Source: an uncultured Lentisphaerota bacterium (lineage in GTDB: Bacteria > Verrucomicrobiota > Kiritimatiellia > RFP12 > UBA1067). Taken from it: 64,000 nucleotides of DNA. Positions 25,618-33,464 of the stretch are shown here, in pieces; positions within the stretch are counted from its first letter, which is position 1, and each line of letters opens with the position of its first letter. The stretch lies in contig CAMKJU010000006.1 of the NCBI GenBank assembly GCA_946413265.1, positions 1 through 64,000 on the forward strand, read 5' to 3'. Below the pieces are notes generated by a model, which was not told the origin of the DNA, did not search any database, and worked only from the letters and a program-made list of their open reading frames with translations. The translations under genes were made by a program, and so were the position numbers.

Positions 25618-26817
25618 CTACTTTACTCTCTTTACAAGCCTACGTCTCTTACCCGGTCCCGACGAATCCCACAGCGGAACCTTGCTGTTGATCTTGACTT
25701 TGGCGACAAGCTCCTGAAATGTCGCCTTCGTCAAAGCCTTCATCTTGATCGACTCGATGTACCCCTGCGCCTGCTTGGGCGAGAACTCAGGATCCAGAAG
25801 ATCCTTCTCAACCACGATTTCCGCCATCTCCACTGTTGGCCCGTTGTCCTCTTCCGCAGCATTGCGCTTCAGCAGCCGAACGATATACCATGCCTTCGGC
25901 GTATCGATAACACCGCTCACCTCTCCATCCTTGAGACCGACTAGCGCTGACCACACCTGCGTGGGCAAGTCGTCCTCCGCCACACGGGCAGGACGCTCAT
26001 CCGCCTCGTCCATAACGACGCCGCGCGTGGAGGAACTCTCGCTGTCGCTCCACAGCTCCGCCGCCTCGCCAAATTCCATCCCCCCCTTCAACTTGACGAG
26101 CATCTCCGACATGAAAGCCCGCCTCTGCAAATTGGTCGCTGTAGTCGCGAGATTGGCGGAATGCCTGATGCCAATCATCTTCGCAATCTCCCTCTCGTCC
26201 GTCTTGCAAAGGGAAACCATCTCCTTTTCCTTGTACGCGAGCCAGTACAGGGCATTCGTGAGATTATGCTCGTAAAACGACTCCCCGCCGTCCATCAAGG
26301 CCTGAAGCGACTTCCCAGTATCGCCCATCTGGGCATATCCCTCTCTAGCCTTTGCACGGTATTCCTCAAATTTTTCGGGGGCAACCGTGAGGCCAATCCG
26401 TTTCGCCTCAACGGCGAATACGGCGTGTTCCATGTAGTCCTTCAGAAGCTTGCGCAACCGCATATTGTAGGCAATCTTCTTTACTGCGGCATTCCCCTCC
26501 ATCTGCATGTCAGGACGGTCGATGCCAGAACAGAGAACCTCGACGTGCCGCCGCAGAAGTCCCCATTTCAGCGAATCCCAGCCCTCTATTTCCACAAGCA
26601 CGTCATCGTCCTTAAGTTTGGACAAAATGCTCTCCGTACTTGTTTCCGCAGCCGCCGGCTTCTTTCCCGTCATTGAGTAGACATTCCTGCCGACCTGACG
26701 CGCATTGTCGAAAGCCCTGGAAATGCCGCTTTGCGGTTTCGGCGCAACCGTCTGCGCACAAACCGAAAAGGACAACAGCAATAGCACCGATAGTGTATGT
26801 GGTTTGAAGTTGGACAT
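25618..26817 (-). CDS. Exported SurA/PpiC-like peptidyl-prolyl isomerase
   Basis: 399 residues from the ATG at 26817; a longer frame upstream lacks a signal peptide at its start and runs through a terminator hairpin. The signal peptide ends near VCAQT. The middle is helical as in SurA N-domains. FGEAAELWSDSESSSTRGVVMDEAD, then LKDGEVSGVIDTPKAWYIVRLLKR is the parvulin rotamase signature (FxxLAxxxSDdps, LkxGevSgvv, yhIvkl). It would help fold exported proteins in the periplasm, which fits the surrounding secreted genes. The rotamase domain is shorter and more divergent than in PpiC, so catalytic activity is uncertain. Confidence 0.75.
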   Translation of the reverse strand: MSNFKPHTLSVLLLLSFSVCAQTVAPKPQSGISRAFDNARQVGRNVYSMTGKKPAAAETSTESILSKLKDDDVLVEIEGWDSLKWGLLRRHVEVLCSGIDRPDMQMEGNAAVKKIAYNMRLRKLLKDYMEHAVFAVEAKRIGLTVAPEKFEEYRAKAREGYAQMGDTGKSLQALMDGGESFYEHNLTNALYWLAYKEKEMVSLCKTDEREIAKMIGIRHSANLATTATNLQRRAFMSEMLVKLKGGMEFGEAAELWSDSESSSTRGVVMDEADERPARVAEDDLPTQVWSALVGLKDGEVSGVIDTPKAWYIVRLLKRNAAEEDNGPTVEMAEIVVEKDLLDPEFSPKQAQGYIESIKMKALTKATFQELVAKVKINSKVPLWDSSGPGKRRRLVKRVK

Positions 26818-26839
26818 CTTGGAAATCGCCTTATTCGGT

Positions 26840-26880
26840 AAAGAAAACGGGTGGCATAGAGATTGTTCTCTACCCACCCG
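26840..26880 (-). terminator. Intrinsic terminator downstream of the 261-residue secreted gene
   Basis: The minus strand forms a long hairpin (arms CGGGTGGGTAGAGA and TCTCTATGCCACCCG, 26880-26848), followed by TTTTCTTT (26847-26840). It lies between the stop at 26928 and the start at 26817, and separates the two genes. Two small palindromes precede it: TCAGATTT with AAATCTGA (26908-26927) and TGCACG with CGTGCA (26884-26902). Confidence 0.8.
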
Positions 26881-26927
26881 TCCTGCACGTATCAAGCGTG
26901 CATCCTTTCAGATTTTCTCAAATCTGA

Positions 26928-27713
26928 TTACTCAATCTCGAAGGAGGTACCCGCGAGACCCTGAGCGCCGCTGACCGTCTTGACCTTGCTCTGGTAAGCA
27001 GCCTTCCAGGTGCCGCCGAAGATATCCACGGCGTCGCACTCGCAACGGAAGCAGTCTTCCGGACCGACGCAAGGATACCAGCCGACGAACCAGCCAGCAT
27101 ACTTCTTCGGGGTGTAGACCGGATCGCAACCCTTCGTCTCGCTGCAGTAGCCGCTCTTGCCGTCCTTGGTGACCTTCATGTCGACCTTGCCGAACGAAGA
27201 CGCCCAGAACGCGAAGGGATCGCCGTCTTCAAAGTCAACTTCGCCAGACCAAGCCTCAGAATCTTCCGGAGCCATCACGAAGAGTGCGGACTCGAGGCAG
27301 ACGCTCTTGCCAGGCTTGATCGCGGTCAGATAGTTCTGAGAAGCCGCGAGCTTCTTGCCAAAGAGCGACCAGACCTTGACGTCAACAGGCGTACCGACCT
27401 GGAACGTCTTCTTGCCGACCTTGACCGTGGCGAAGAAGTAGCCCGTGTCGTAGCAGCACGCGCCCGTATCAGTGCAGACCGTACCCTCGAGGGCGAGAGC
27501 GCCCTTCTTGATCTTGAGGGAAGCAACGGTCTTGTACTCGCCCTTGTCCGTGACAGCCTTACCAGAACCCGTCACCTTGAAGACGATGGTGTCGCAATCC
27601 GTAGGAGCAAGCGAACCGCCTCCGCAGTCAACGCACGCTCCAGGCAGAAGCGACGCAGCGTTTCCGACAACCGTCATCGCCGCAGCAGCGGCAAATGTCA
27701 TCAGTTTCTTCAT
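26928..27713 (-). CDS. Secreted Cys-rich protein of unknown function
   Basis: 261 residues from ATG 27713; an extended frame to 27944 would translate a structured leader and is rejected. The signal peptide MKKLMTFAAAAAMTVVGNAA is clear. The mature protein holds at least 14 Cys, among them CVDCGGG, CTDTGACCYD, CETKGCD-like and CFRCECDAVD clusters, probably as disulfides. Short beta motifs (VASLKIKKGALALEGTV, FATVKVGKKTFQVG) and GTWKAAYQSKVKTVSG echo the GTFxGSF modules of the region. The gene has its own promoter, a leader of almost 300 bases and a terminator, so it is likely strongly expressed and separately controlled. Family unknown. Confidence 0.78.
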   Translation of the reverse strand: MKKLMTFAAAAAMTVVGNAASLLPGACVDCGGGSLAPTDCDTIVFKVTGSGKAVTDKGEYKTVASLKIKKGALALEGTVCTDTGACCYDTGYFFATVKVGKKTFQVGTPVDVKVWSLFGKKLAASQNYLTAIKPGKSVCLESALFVMAPEDSEAWSGEVDFEDGDPFAFWASSFGKVDMKVTKDGKSGYCSETKGCDPVYTPKKYAGWFVGWYPCVGPEDCFRCECDAVDIFGGTWKAAYQSKVKTVSGAQGLAGTSFEIE

Positions 27714-27739
27714 TGTTGTTTTTTCCTTTTTGCCTTTTC

Positions 27740-28005
27740 TTTCAGTTCGTCGGTTTTCCGACTCGCCTCCACCGGAGCTACCCGGTTGACCCGTTTGATT
27801 CGGTGGTATCGCACCGACCCACTTTATTGCACCCGCGTGGACACGGTCGGCACACATGTTATGCCATTCAGCAGATTGGAACGGTTTGAGTTTCGCGCTC
27901 CGCACTACCCACTTCCTTAAAATAGATTGCGGGTCAACTTTCATTGAGCCCGGTTATTCCTAGGCCCGGACACAATGTCCAAAGCCCGCCCTATTTCGTG
28001 AAAGC
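27740..28005 (-). ncRNA. Structured 5' leader RNA of unknown class
   Basis: Between the promoter at 28012-28040 and the ATG at 27713 lies a long leader with several pairings. GTTGACCCG (27937-27929) pairs with CGGGTCAAC (27793-27785). A GCCGACC arm near 27850 pairs with GGTCGG near 27819. CCACCG pairs with CGGTGG around 27803-27772. A hairpin GTCGG-AAAA-CCGAC lies at 27762-27749. The codons of an extended reading frame here do not look like protein. It could be a riboswitch, a thermosensor or a trans-acting RNA; I could not match it to a known class. Confidence 0.6.
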
Positions 28006-28011
28006 GCGGGT

Positions 28012-28040
28012 ATTGTATCAAAACTTGCTCCCGCACGCAA
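28012..28040 (-). promoter_or_regulatory. Promoter for the structured leader and secreted Cys-rich gene
   Basis: Minus strand TTGCGT (28040-28035), 17 bases, TACAAT (28017-28012). Transcription would begin near 28005, about 290 bases upstream of the ATG at 27713. The same -35 word TTGCGT occurs in the promoter at 33908-33935. Confidence 0.7.
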
Positions 28041-28071
28041 GGGGAAAATGAAAAAAATTTCATACACATAA

Positions 28072-30126
28072 CTACGCCTCTGGAAGTGGTGCAATATCGT
28101 GGCAAAGGTAGTCTCTGATGTCGCTGCCGACACCGAGGTCCATGTACTTCGCGAACTCCACCCCGGGGATTTCGGTTAATTCCTTACGCACTGCGTTGAT
28201 CCTTTCGGCAAAGTCCGGCACCTTGTCTGCGACGGCGTGAAGCAGCATCCTGAAGGCAGTGTCATGACCAGCCGCCCCCACGTCGATCCATTCCTCCTCG
28301 CCGAAGAGGTACACGAACTCCGCGTTCAGGCTGCCGAAGTATTCGCTAAACCTCTTGGCACGCTCCCCTGCCGTAAGTCCGACCTCGAGGACGGACTCGA
28401 GTCCCGCGCGCATCTCGTCGCCGCGCATATCCAGTAGCTTTGCGAACTTCGACGCATGGAAATCGTCAGGCTTGTCGGACTTGAGGATCAAGGCCTTCCA
28501 TTTCGCCTTCACGGCATCCGATACGCCTTTCGCGTCGTTGACTTCGTTCACCAAGTCGACGCGTGTCTTGACGAACTTGTCCACGTCCGCGTTAAACGCC
28601 GACACGATGTCGAAGCCCTTCTCTAGGCTGCCCGGATAGGTGCCGTCAAGTATCTCGCCCACCTTGTCGCCGACCTTGCTGTCAAGACGGTCGAAGTTCG
28701 TCGCGTTCTTCACTTCGTCCACGCCCATTCCGAGCGCCTCGGCGATCTTGACCGCCGCACGGTCCGGAAGCCGTTCTCTTTCGTCCAGCACGGACTTCTC
28801 GAACTGGAGGTGGTCGCGGATCGCCCCCTCGTGCTTGAGCATGAACGCCTCCACGTCTTCCGGCGACTTGCAGGACAGCAGGTCGTCGCGAAGGGCCGTG
28901 TTCCTCTTGAAAAGATCCTTCCCGAACGTCGGATGTGCCTCGCCCCCGCCTTCGGCGGCGAGGAACTCGTCGGCCTTGTTGCGCAGGAACTTCGCACCGA
29001 TGTTCAGACGACTCTCCTCACACAGGGATTCAAGCACACTCACCACTTCCGTTGGACGAATCAGGCGATGCTCGGCATTGGCCGCATTGATGAAAGGCTG
29101 TATGGCGTTGGTAAAAGACGTTCTCTTTACCAGGTCAAAGAGACTGGTTGTCTGCGAGATGGAACCTTCGCCGTAGATGGTGCGCATTTTGTCCAAGAAC
29201 CTGTGCAGCTCTTTTTGGACGCGCGTCGGGAGGGGCCCGCGGTAAAGGCATTCGTCTGCGACGATGTAGTTGTTGTAGACCTCCGCAAAGGCGTTCTTGA
29301 ACGAGACGACGGCGCCGGGACGCGTCGCATCCATCAGCGGGATGTCCTCGATCTTGCTTGCGAGCGCCTTTAGGTCGCCCTCCGGGAAATTGACCAAGGC
29401 GGTGTAGCAGTCGTGCAGTCGGACATCGCCGTCCCCATCCGTCATGCAGGCGAGGATGAGGCGGAAGTGCAGGTCGTTGAGCTTCAGGCGGGGCGTCGAG
29501 GCCGTGAACGTGGATCCGTCTGGCATCGTCAGCTTTTTCTCGCTCGGATAACCGAGTTTGTTCAGCTCGGAGAACGCGGGCGTCTCCCTGAGCACCGTCA
29601 GGAGCAGATCCATCTTGGACCGCATGGCCCTTGTCAGCGACTCGTCGTCGCCGTATTGTGCGGCGTTCGCGATCGCCGGCGAGGCGGCATAGACGGCAAG
29701 ACGCTTCACGTAACCCACGGAGACGGGGTCGGGGTGTATGTGGTGGTCTCGGATCCAGGTGCCCACCAGCCCCTCCGCGATGGTCTCGGCGGAACGGCGG
29801 GCATCGGCCCGTCCCACGGCCTCGGCATGGCTCGTGCGGAAACGCGTCGCTATCCGCGCGAGGTCGCTGCCGGAAAGCGAGCGATTCGTGTTTAGGCCCG
29901 CGATCTCGCCGTCAAGCTCCGCCTCGGATTCGATTGCGCCGTCCGCGAGAAGCGCCGCTTTCACTCGCTCCGCGAGCGCGGCGGCCTTGGCGCGCCCGTC
30001 GCCGATGCCAAAGAAGCACTTGAGCTTCTGAATCCAGCCGGCCTGCTTGATCTCCCCCGTCGTGCTGGAGAGATAGTAGGACTCGTTCGCATTGAGATTC
30101 TGAAGGGTTGTCGCATTGATTTTCAT
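28072..30126 (-). CDS. Candidate secreted effector, large helical protein
   Basis: 684 residues with no signal peptide, transmembrane helix or known domain. It begins MKINATTLQNLNANESYYLS, a Ser/Thr/Asn-rich amphipathic start as seen in T3S substrates. Next comes AGWIQKLKCFFGIGDGRAKA, echoed by GGWFNFLRKNSLDRMRKAMQ in the 425-residue gene upstream. The rest is a long helical protein without a recognisable catalytic motif. It lies next to a CesT-like chaperone gene, and its upstream motif overlaps the chaperone stop codon. Being a T3S effector is inference from chaperone context, leader and shared promoter. A GGAGCAC ribosome site is visible before the ATG. Confidence 0.65.
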   Translation of the reverse strand: MKINATTLQNLNANESYYLSSTTGEIKQAGWIQKLKCFFGIGDGRAKAAALAERVKAALLADGAIESEAELDGEIAGLNTNRSLSGSDLARIATRFRTSHAEAVGRADARRSAETIAEGLVGTWIRDHHIHPDPVSVGYVKRLAVYAASPAIANAAQYGDDESLTRAMRSKMDLLLTVLRETPAFSELNKLGYPSEKKLTMPDGSTFTASTPRLKLNDLHFRLILACMTDGDGDVRLHDCYTALVNFPEGDLKALASKIEDIPLMDATRPGAVVSFKNAFAEVYNNYIVADECLYRGPLPTRVQKELHRFLDKMRTIYGEGSISQTTSLFDLVKRTSFTNAIQPFINAANAEHRLIRPTEVVSVLESLCEESRLNIGAKFLRNKADEFLAAEGGGEAHPTFGKDLFKRNTALRDDLLSCKSPEDVEAFMLKHEGAIRDHLQFEKSVLDERERLPDRAAVKIAEALGMGVDEVKNATNFDRLDSKVGDKVGEILDGTYPGSLEKGFDIVSAFNADVDKFVKTRVDLVNEVNDAKGVSDAVKAKWKALILKSDKPDDFHASKFAKLLDMRGDEMRAGLESVLEVGLTAGERAKRFSEYFGSLNAEFVYLFGEEEWIDVGAAGHDTAFRMLLHAVADKVPDFAERINAVRKELTEIPGVEFAKYMDLGVGSDIRDYLCHDIAPLPEA

Positions 30127-30151
30127 GGCCGTGCTCCTTTACTCTTGCCCT

Positions 30152-30182
30152 GTGTACGCCTGTGACGGCGGAAAAGGTTACA
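30152..30182 (-). promoter_or_regulatory. Shared effector-promoter motif, copy 2
   Basis: Minus strand TGTAAC (30182-30177), 18 bases, CGTACAC (30158-30152), 26 bases before the ATG at 30126. The TAA in the upstream box is the stop codon of the chaperone gene, so the promoter is nested in that gene's end. The word GTGTAACCTT is identical to the copies at 8106 and 32016. Confidence 0.65.
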
Positions 30183-30654
30183 CGCGAATGGTGAAGGCGG
30201 ACGGTACGCCGCCCGCGCCATCGAGGTGAAGCGCCTCCTCTTCCCGCTCCGCACGCGCGGACACGTCCTCCGCTACGGCCGCCGACAGGTTGTCCGCCAC
30301 GCGGCGCGTCGCGTTCGCAAGGGATACGAGGCGTTCGGCGAATCCCTCGGCGGACAGCCCGTCGAGCTTCACGACGGACGAAAGGACGAACATATCCTCC
30401 TTGATTCCAAGGAAATGCCCCCCCGTCTCCGCGCCGTTCACGCCCAGCTCAAGGGCGCGACGCATCAGGCAGGGTTCGGGTTCGGTGTCGTAGATGGGCA
30501 GGGTGAACATGACGCAGTCGTCGCGGTCCGGGCGGTACTGCACGCTGACGCAGAGACCGTCCACCACAAAGTCGACGCTGCCGTCCTTGATCGGCGGACG
30601 TGCAAGCCCCGCATCCTCGCAGAACTTCGTGATCACTGTTTCAAACGCGTCCAT
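30178..30654 (-). CDS. CesT/Tir-family-like type III secretion chaperone
   Basis: 158 residues, small and acidic. The start ATG at 30654 has GGAAGG eight bases upstream, inside a longer GTG-started frame. The pattern FETVITKFCEDAGLARPPIKDGSVDFVVDGLCVSVQY, then RRALELGVNGAETGGHFLGIKEDMFVLSSVVKLDGLSAEGFAERLVSLANATRRVADNL matches class I T3S chaperones. These have an N-terminal helix, a beta-sheet with a hydrophobic patch, a ralle-N-tggg-lg motif and a C-terminal helix. Such chaperones dimerise and hold effectors for the secretion ATPase. Genes on both sides are effector-like, the usual arrangement. The C-terminal tail of about 30 residues is extra. No secretion apparatus is visible here. Confidence 0.75.
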   Translation of the reverse strand: MDAFETVITKFCEDAGLARPPIKDGSVDFVVDGLCVSVQYRPDRDDCVMFTLPIYDTEPEPCLMRRALELGVNGAETGGHFLGIKEDMFVLSSVVKLDGLSAEGFAERLVSLANATRRVADNLSAAVAEDVSARAEREEEALHLDGAGGVPSAFTIRV

Positions 30655-30705
30655 ATTGCACCTTCCGTTCACGCGACGTTAAACTCTCCGCTGGCTCATC
30701 CTCCT

Positions 30706-31983
30706 CTAGACCCTCATGCCATAGACCTTGAGGATGTCGGGCGGATTGCCGTCCGGCGCGGCCTGCATCTTCATCACATGGCGCATCTCGGAGAACGTGA
30801 TCGTCGCGCCATAGTGGTTGTGGACGGAATCCCCCTCGTTCTTCCACCATTTGTTCGTAATGGTCTTCTCGCAGTTCTCAAGGGAGACGCCTTCGTGGTT
30901 CGACCACTGGAACATGACGGGCGTGCCTTCCTGCTTGAAGAATTCCAGACCCAGCTTGCTCGTCTGACGGAAGACCATGTTGCGCATGACCTTGGTGGCG
31001 ATTGACAGCAGGTCTTCGACGAATTCGGGCGAGGTGCTCTCGTAGCCGGCATATCCGAGCCCTTCCATTATGAGCGCCTTCAGTTCGTCCTTGCTGGCCT
31101 TTCCGTCACGCGCGGCCAATTCCTGGAAGAAATAGGAAAGCGCCGTGATGTCTTTGTCGGCCAGCATGTATTCTCCGGCGATCCTGAGCGTATCGCCGGG
31201 GATGTTCTTGCGGATGAGGGACTCCATCATGCGGTCGATGCCCTTGCGCGCCGCCTCGCCGACCCATCCGGTCTCGCGCTTGAACGCCCGCGGGTTTTCG
31301 GCGGCGGTCTTGTACTGCCTGATCTTTGCAAAGATGTCGATCTTCCCCGCGTGATCGTGCAGGAACCGGCCCCACCTTTCAAGTTTCTCGCGCGGGACGA
31401 TGTTGTCCGTTCCGTCCACGATCTTGAGTGTGCCGTTCTTGATGCCGTCGAGGATGCCCGGCAGCGTGTCGAACGAGAGCGTCTTCGGATCGATCCCGAA
31501 CTGGTTGTTGTAGTAGTCGATGGAGGTGAAGTTCACATTGTGCTGCTCAAGCTTGTCGGCGACCATCTCGCGCACGTCGCCGAAACCGTACAGGACGACC
31601 TCCTGGTGTTCGGCGTCGGCCCCGAAACGGTTCGTGATGACCGCGTCGGTTCCGTTCCGCGCCGTCTTGACCGCCGGGGAGAACTGGTCCTCGAAAGAGT
31701 CGTAGACGTCCGGCCTGCTCACGGTCGCGTCGTAGTCGCGCTTGAACTGAGTGTACTGCGTCTGCATCGCCTTGCGCATGCGGTCCAGCGAATTCTTGCG
31801 CAGGAAGTTGAACCAGCCGCCCCTGAACGAGACATCCACTTTCCCGTCCGTCCCTATGGAGACGTTGTAGGTGTTGTGGTTCACCTTGATGACGCCCGAC
31901 TGGCTCCCCGTAGCGTTGGAGATGTCAATCACGCTGCGGATCTGCGCGTCCGCGATTCGTTTGACTGTCTGGTCGATTTTCAT
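30706..31983 (-). CDS. Candidate secreted effector paired with the CesT-like chaperone
   Basis: 425 residues, no signal peptide. It begins MKIDQTVKRIADAQIRSVIDISNATG, polar and beta-prone, then GGWFNFLRKNSLDRMRKAMQ, similar to the 684-residue protein. The remainder is mixed alpha/beta (VVLYGFGDVREMVADKL, IVDGTDNIVPREKLERWG) and ends NPPDILKVYGMRV. I recognise no catalytic domain. The chaperone start lies 51 bases downstream on the same strand, consistent with a chaperone-effector pair. The upstream motif at 32016-32044 is shared with the other two effector-like genes. A purine-rich GGAAGGG ribosome site precedes the ATG. Secretion is inferred from context. Confidence 0.65.
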   Translation of the reverse strand: MKIDQTVKRIADAQIRSVIDISNATGSQSGVIKVNHNTYNVSIGTDGKVDVSFRGGWFNFLRKNSLDRMRKAMQTQYTQFKRDYDATVSRPDVYDSFEDQFSPAVKTARNGTDAVITNRFGADAEHQEVVLYGFGDVREMVADKLEQHNVNFTSIDYYNNQFGIDPKTLSFDTLPGILDGIKNGTLKIVDGTDNIVPREKLERWGRFLHDHAGKIDIFAKIRQYKTAAENPRAFKRETGWVGEAARKGIDRMMESLIRKNIPGDTLRIAGEYMLADKDITALSYFFQELAARDGKASKDELKALIMEGLGYAGYESTSPEFVEDLLSIATKVMRNMVFRQTSKLGLEFFKQEGTPVMFQWSNHEGVSLENCEKTITNKWWKNEGDSVHNHYGATITFSEMRHVMKMQAAPDGNPPDILKVYGMRV

Positions 31984-32015
31984 GGTTCAGCCCTTCCTTT
32001 CCGTCTTTCTGCCCT

Positions 32016-32044
32016 GTCTACGCGCCACACCGCGGAAGGTTACA
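32016..32044 (-). promoter_or_regulatory. Shared effector-promoter motif, copy 3
   Basis: Minus strand TGTAAC (32044-32039), 16 bases, CGTAGAC (32022-32016), 33 bases before the ATG at 31983. The word GTGTAACCTT is identical to the other two copies. Confidence 0.65.
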
Positions 32045-32109
32045 CCCATGCCAAAATTCGGAAAGAACGTTAGTATATGCCCCCCGCGCGACCGCTACCC
32101 GCGCAACCG

Positions 32110-32517
32110 CTACCCGCGCAACCGCTCCGCAAGAAGCGTGGAGCTCGTCCCCTGCGTGTATGGGAAATAGACTACCTCGACGCCGACGGCCTTGAGCTTA
32201 GCCTCAATCTCGTTGTACATCGTGCTCCCCTTCCAGTCGTTGCCGTGGAACAGGCGGTTGAAATGCAATGCCTCCCATGCGGCGAACTTATCCATGCTCG
32301 TCTGCGGCACGACTTCGTCAACGTAGCGGATCGCCTTCACGATCGCGACACGCTCCGCATAAGGAACGATGGGCGGGTGCTTCTTGTAGCTGATTACCAC
32401 ATCGTCCGTGGAAACGCCTACGATCAGCCTGTCACATTGCTCGCGCGCGCGCATGAGCAAGTTGAGATGCCCGACGTGGAACATGTCGAACACGCCCGTG
32501 GTGTAGCCCACTATCAC
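32110..32517 (-). CDS. Glycerol-3-phosphate cytidylyltransferase-like protein, copy 2
   Basis: 135 residues. Motifs are GYTTGVFDMFHVGHLNLL (the HxGH nucleotide-binding signature), GVSTDDVV and QGTSSTLL (replacing the RTxGISTT loop). It would make CDP-glycerol or a similar CDP-polyol from CTP. The start is taken as GTG at 32517, six bases after GGAGG and overlapping the LicD stop as GTGA; a longer frame reaching 32829 would overlap LicD. It is a paralog of 33461-33898. Length matches TagD (about 130). Confidence 0.82.
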   Translation of the reverse strand: MIVGYTTGVFDMFHVGHLNLLMRAREQCDRLIVGVSTDDVVISYKKHPPIVPYAERVAIVKAIRYVDEVVPQTSMDKFAAWEALHFNRLFHGNDWKGSTMYNEIEAKLKAVGVEVVYFPYTQGTSSTLLAERLRG

Positions 32518-33464
32518 GATTCCCCTCCATGCTTCTTCAGGAACTTCCGCAGCGCAAGCGCCTTCTCCATGTTGAAGCGCGACGCCGGATGATGCGGCTT
32601 GAGACGCCCCGGCCAGCCGGCCCAGTCGCCGTAGTTGTAGGTGAGCACTGTCTCCGGGTCGTTCGGCACCATCACGTCCACGCCCTCGAACGTCGCGGGC
32701 TTGAGCGGGAAGATGTCGTCGTAGTCGTACACCGCCTCCTTCACCCAATCGGGCGTCATGAACTCGATGCCGCGCAGCACGGCCGGCTTCGACTCTGGCG
32801 GCGCGGAGTCCTTCCCGTCCATGATCCACTCGCGGCGCGCGGAGTCGAGCGCGGCACGATGCACCGCATCGTCCGCCTGCGGGTCGAACCGCGCCGCGTT
32901 GCGCTCCTGTGCGTCCTTGACCTTCATGAAGAGCGCGTGCTTCTCCTTCAAGGTCGGCAGCGGACAGTGGTAGAGGTCGTAAGACATCACGGACGACGTG
33001 ATGTCATTCGGAAGCTCCCTGTGCGACACCTTGATCTGGTTCCACTTCCGCGAGAAGCGCCGCCGGGCATAGTATCCTTCACGGCATTTCTCGTTGAACA
33101 CCTCGCAGAAGCGGTCGTACTCGTCGCGGAGCATCCCCTGGTCCACGTCGTCGTCCCACGGCACGAACTTCCCCCCGTGGCGCACCGTCCCGAGCAGACT
33201 CCCGCTGATCGTCCACGGATGGAACCCGTTCTCGTGCGCCACGCGCAGCACTTCCTTCAGAAGCACCACGCCCGCGAGCTGCACGTCGCGCGCGTAGCCG
33301 CGCGCCGGCGGCATGTTGCCGACATCCGCCATGGTCAACAGTTCGCGGCGCAACAGCTGCGCCTGCAGCGACAGCCCCGGCTCGTCCGCACTCCTACACA
33401 CGCGCACGCCGCAGAACCGCGTGACAAGACGCCCCTTCTCGTATTTGCGGCTGATCAGGCTCAT
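32514..33464 (-). CDS. LicD-family nucleotidyl/phosphotransferase
   Basis: 316 residues from ATG 33464. The signature SGSLLGTVRHGGKFVPWDDDVD is the metal- and substrate-binding core of LicD proteins, which transfer phosphocholine or another phospho-group to surface glycans. Further family-like features are VSHRELPND and FPLKPATFEGVDVMVPND. It sits between two glycerol-phosphate cytidylyltransferases, overlapping each by four bases, so it probably uses a CDP-linked group made by them. The choice of phosphocholine or phosphoglycerol cannot be read from the sequence. Confidence 0.82.
   Translation of the reverse strand: MSLISRKYEKGRLVTRFCGVRVCRSADEPGLSLQAQLLRRELLTMADVGNMPPARGYARDVQLAGVVLLKEVLRVAHENGFHPWTISGSLLGTVRHGGKFVPWDDDVDQGMLRDEYDRFCEVFNEKCREGYYARRRFSRKWNQIKVSHRELPNDITSSVMSYDLYHCPLPTLKEKHALFMKVKDAQERNAARFDPQADDAVHRAALDSARREWIMDGKDSAPPESKPAVLRGIEFMTPDWVKEAVYDYDDIFPLKPATFEGVDVMVPNDPETVLTYNYGDWAGWPGRLKPHHPASRFNMEKALALRKFLKKHGGES

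Noticed and set aside
26928-27944. Longer 338-codon frame starting at 27944 for the secreted Cys-rich gene
   Set aside because: The extra 77 codons have no protein-like character, would bury the signal peptide inside, and cover a structured leader downstream of a clear promoter. ATG 27713 gives a normal signal peptide.
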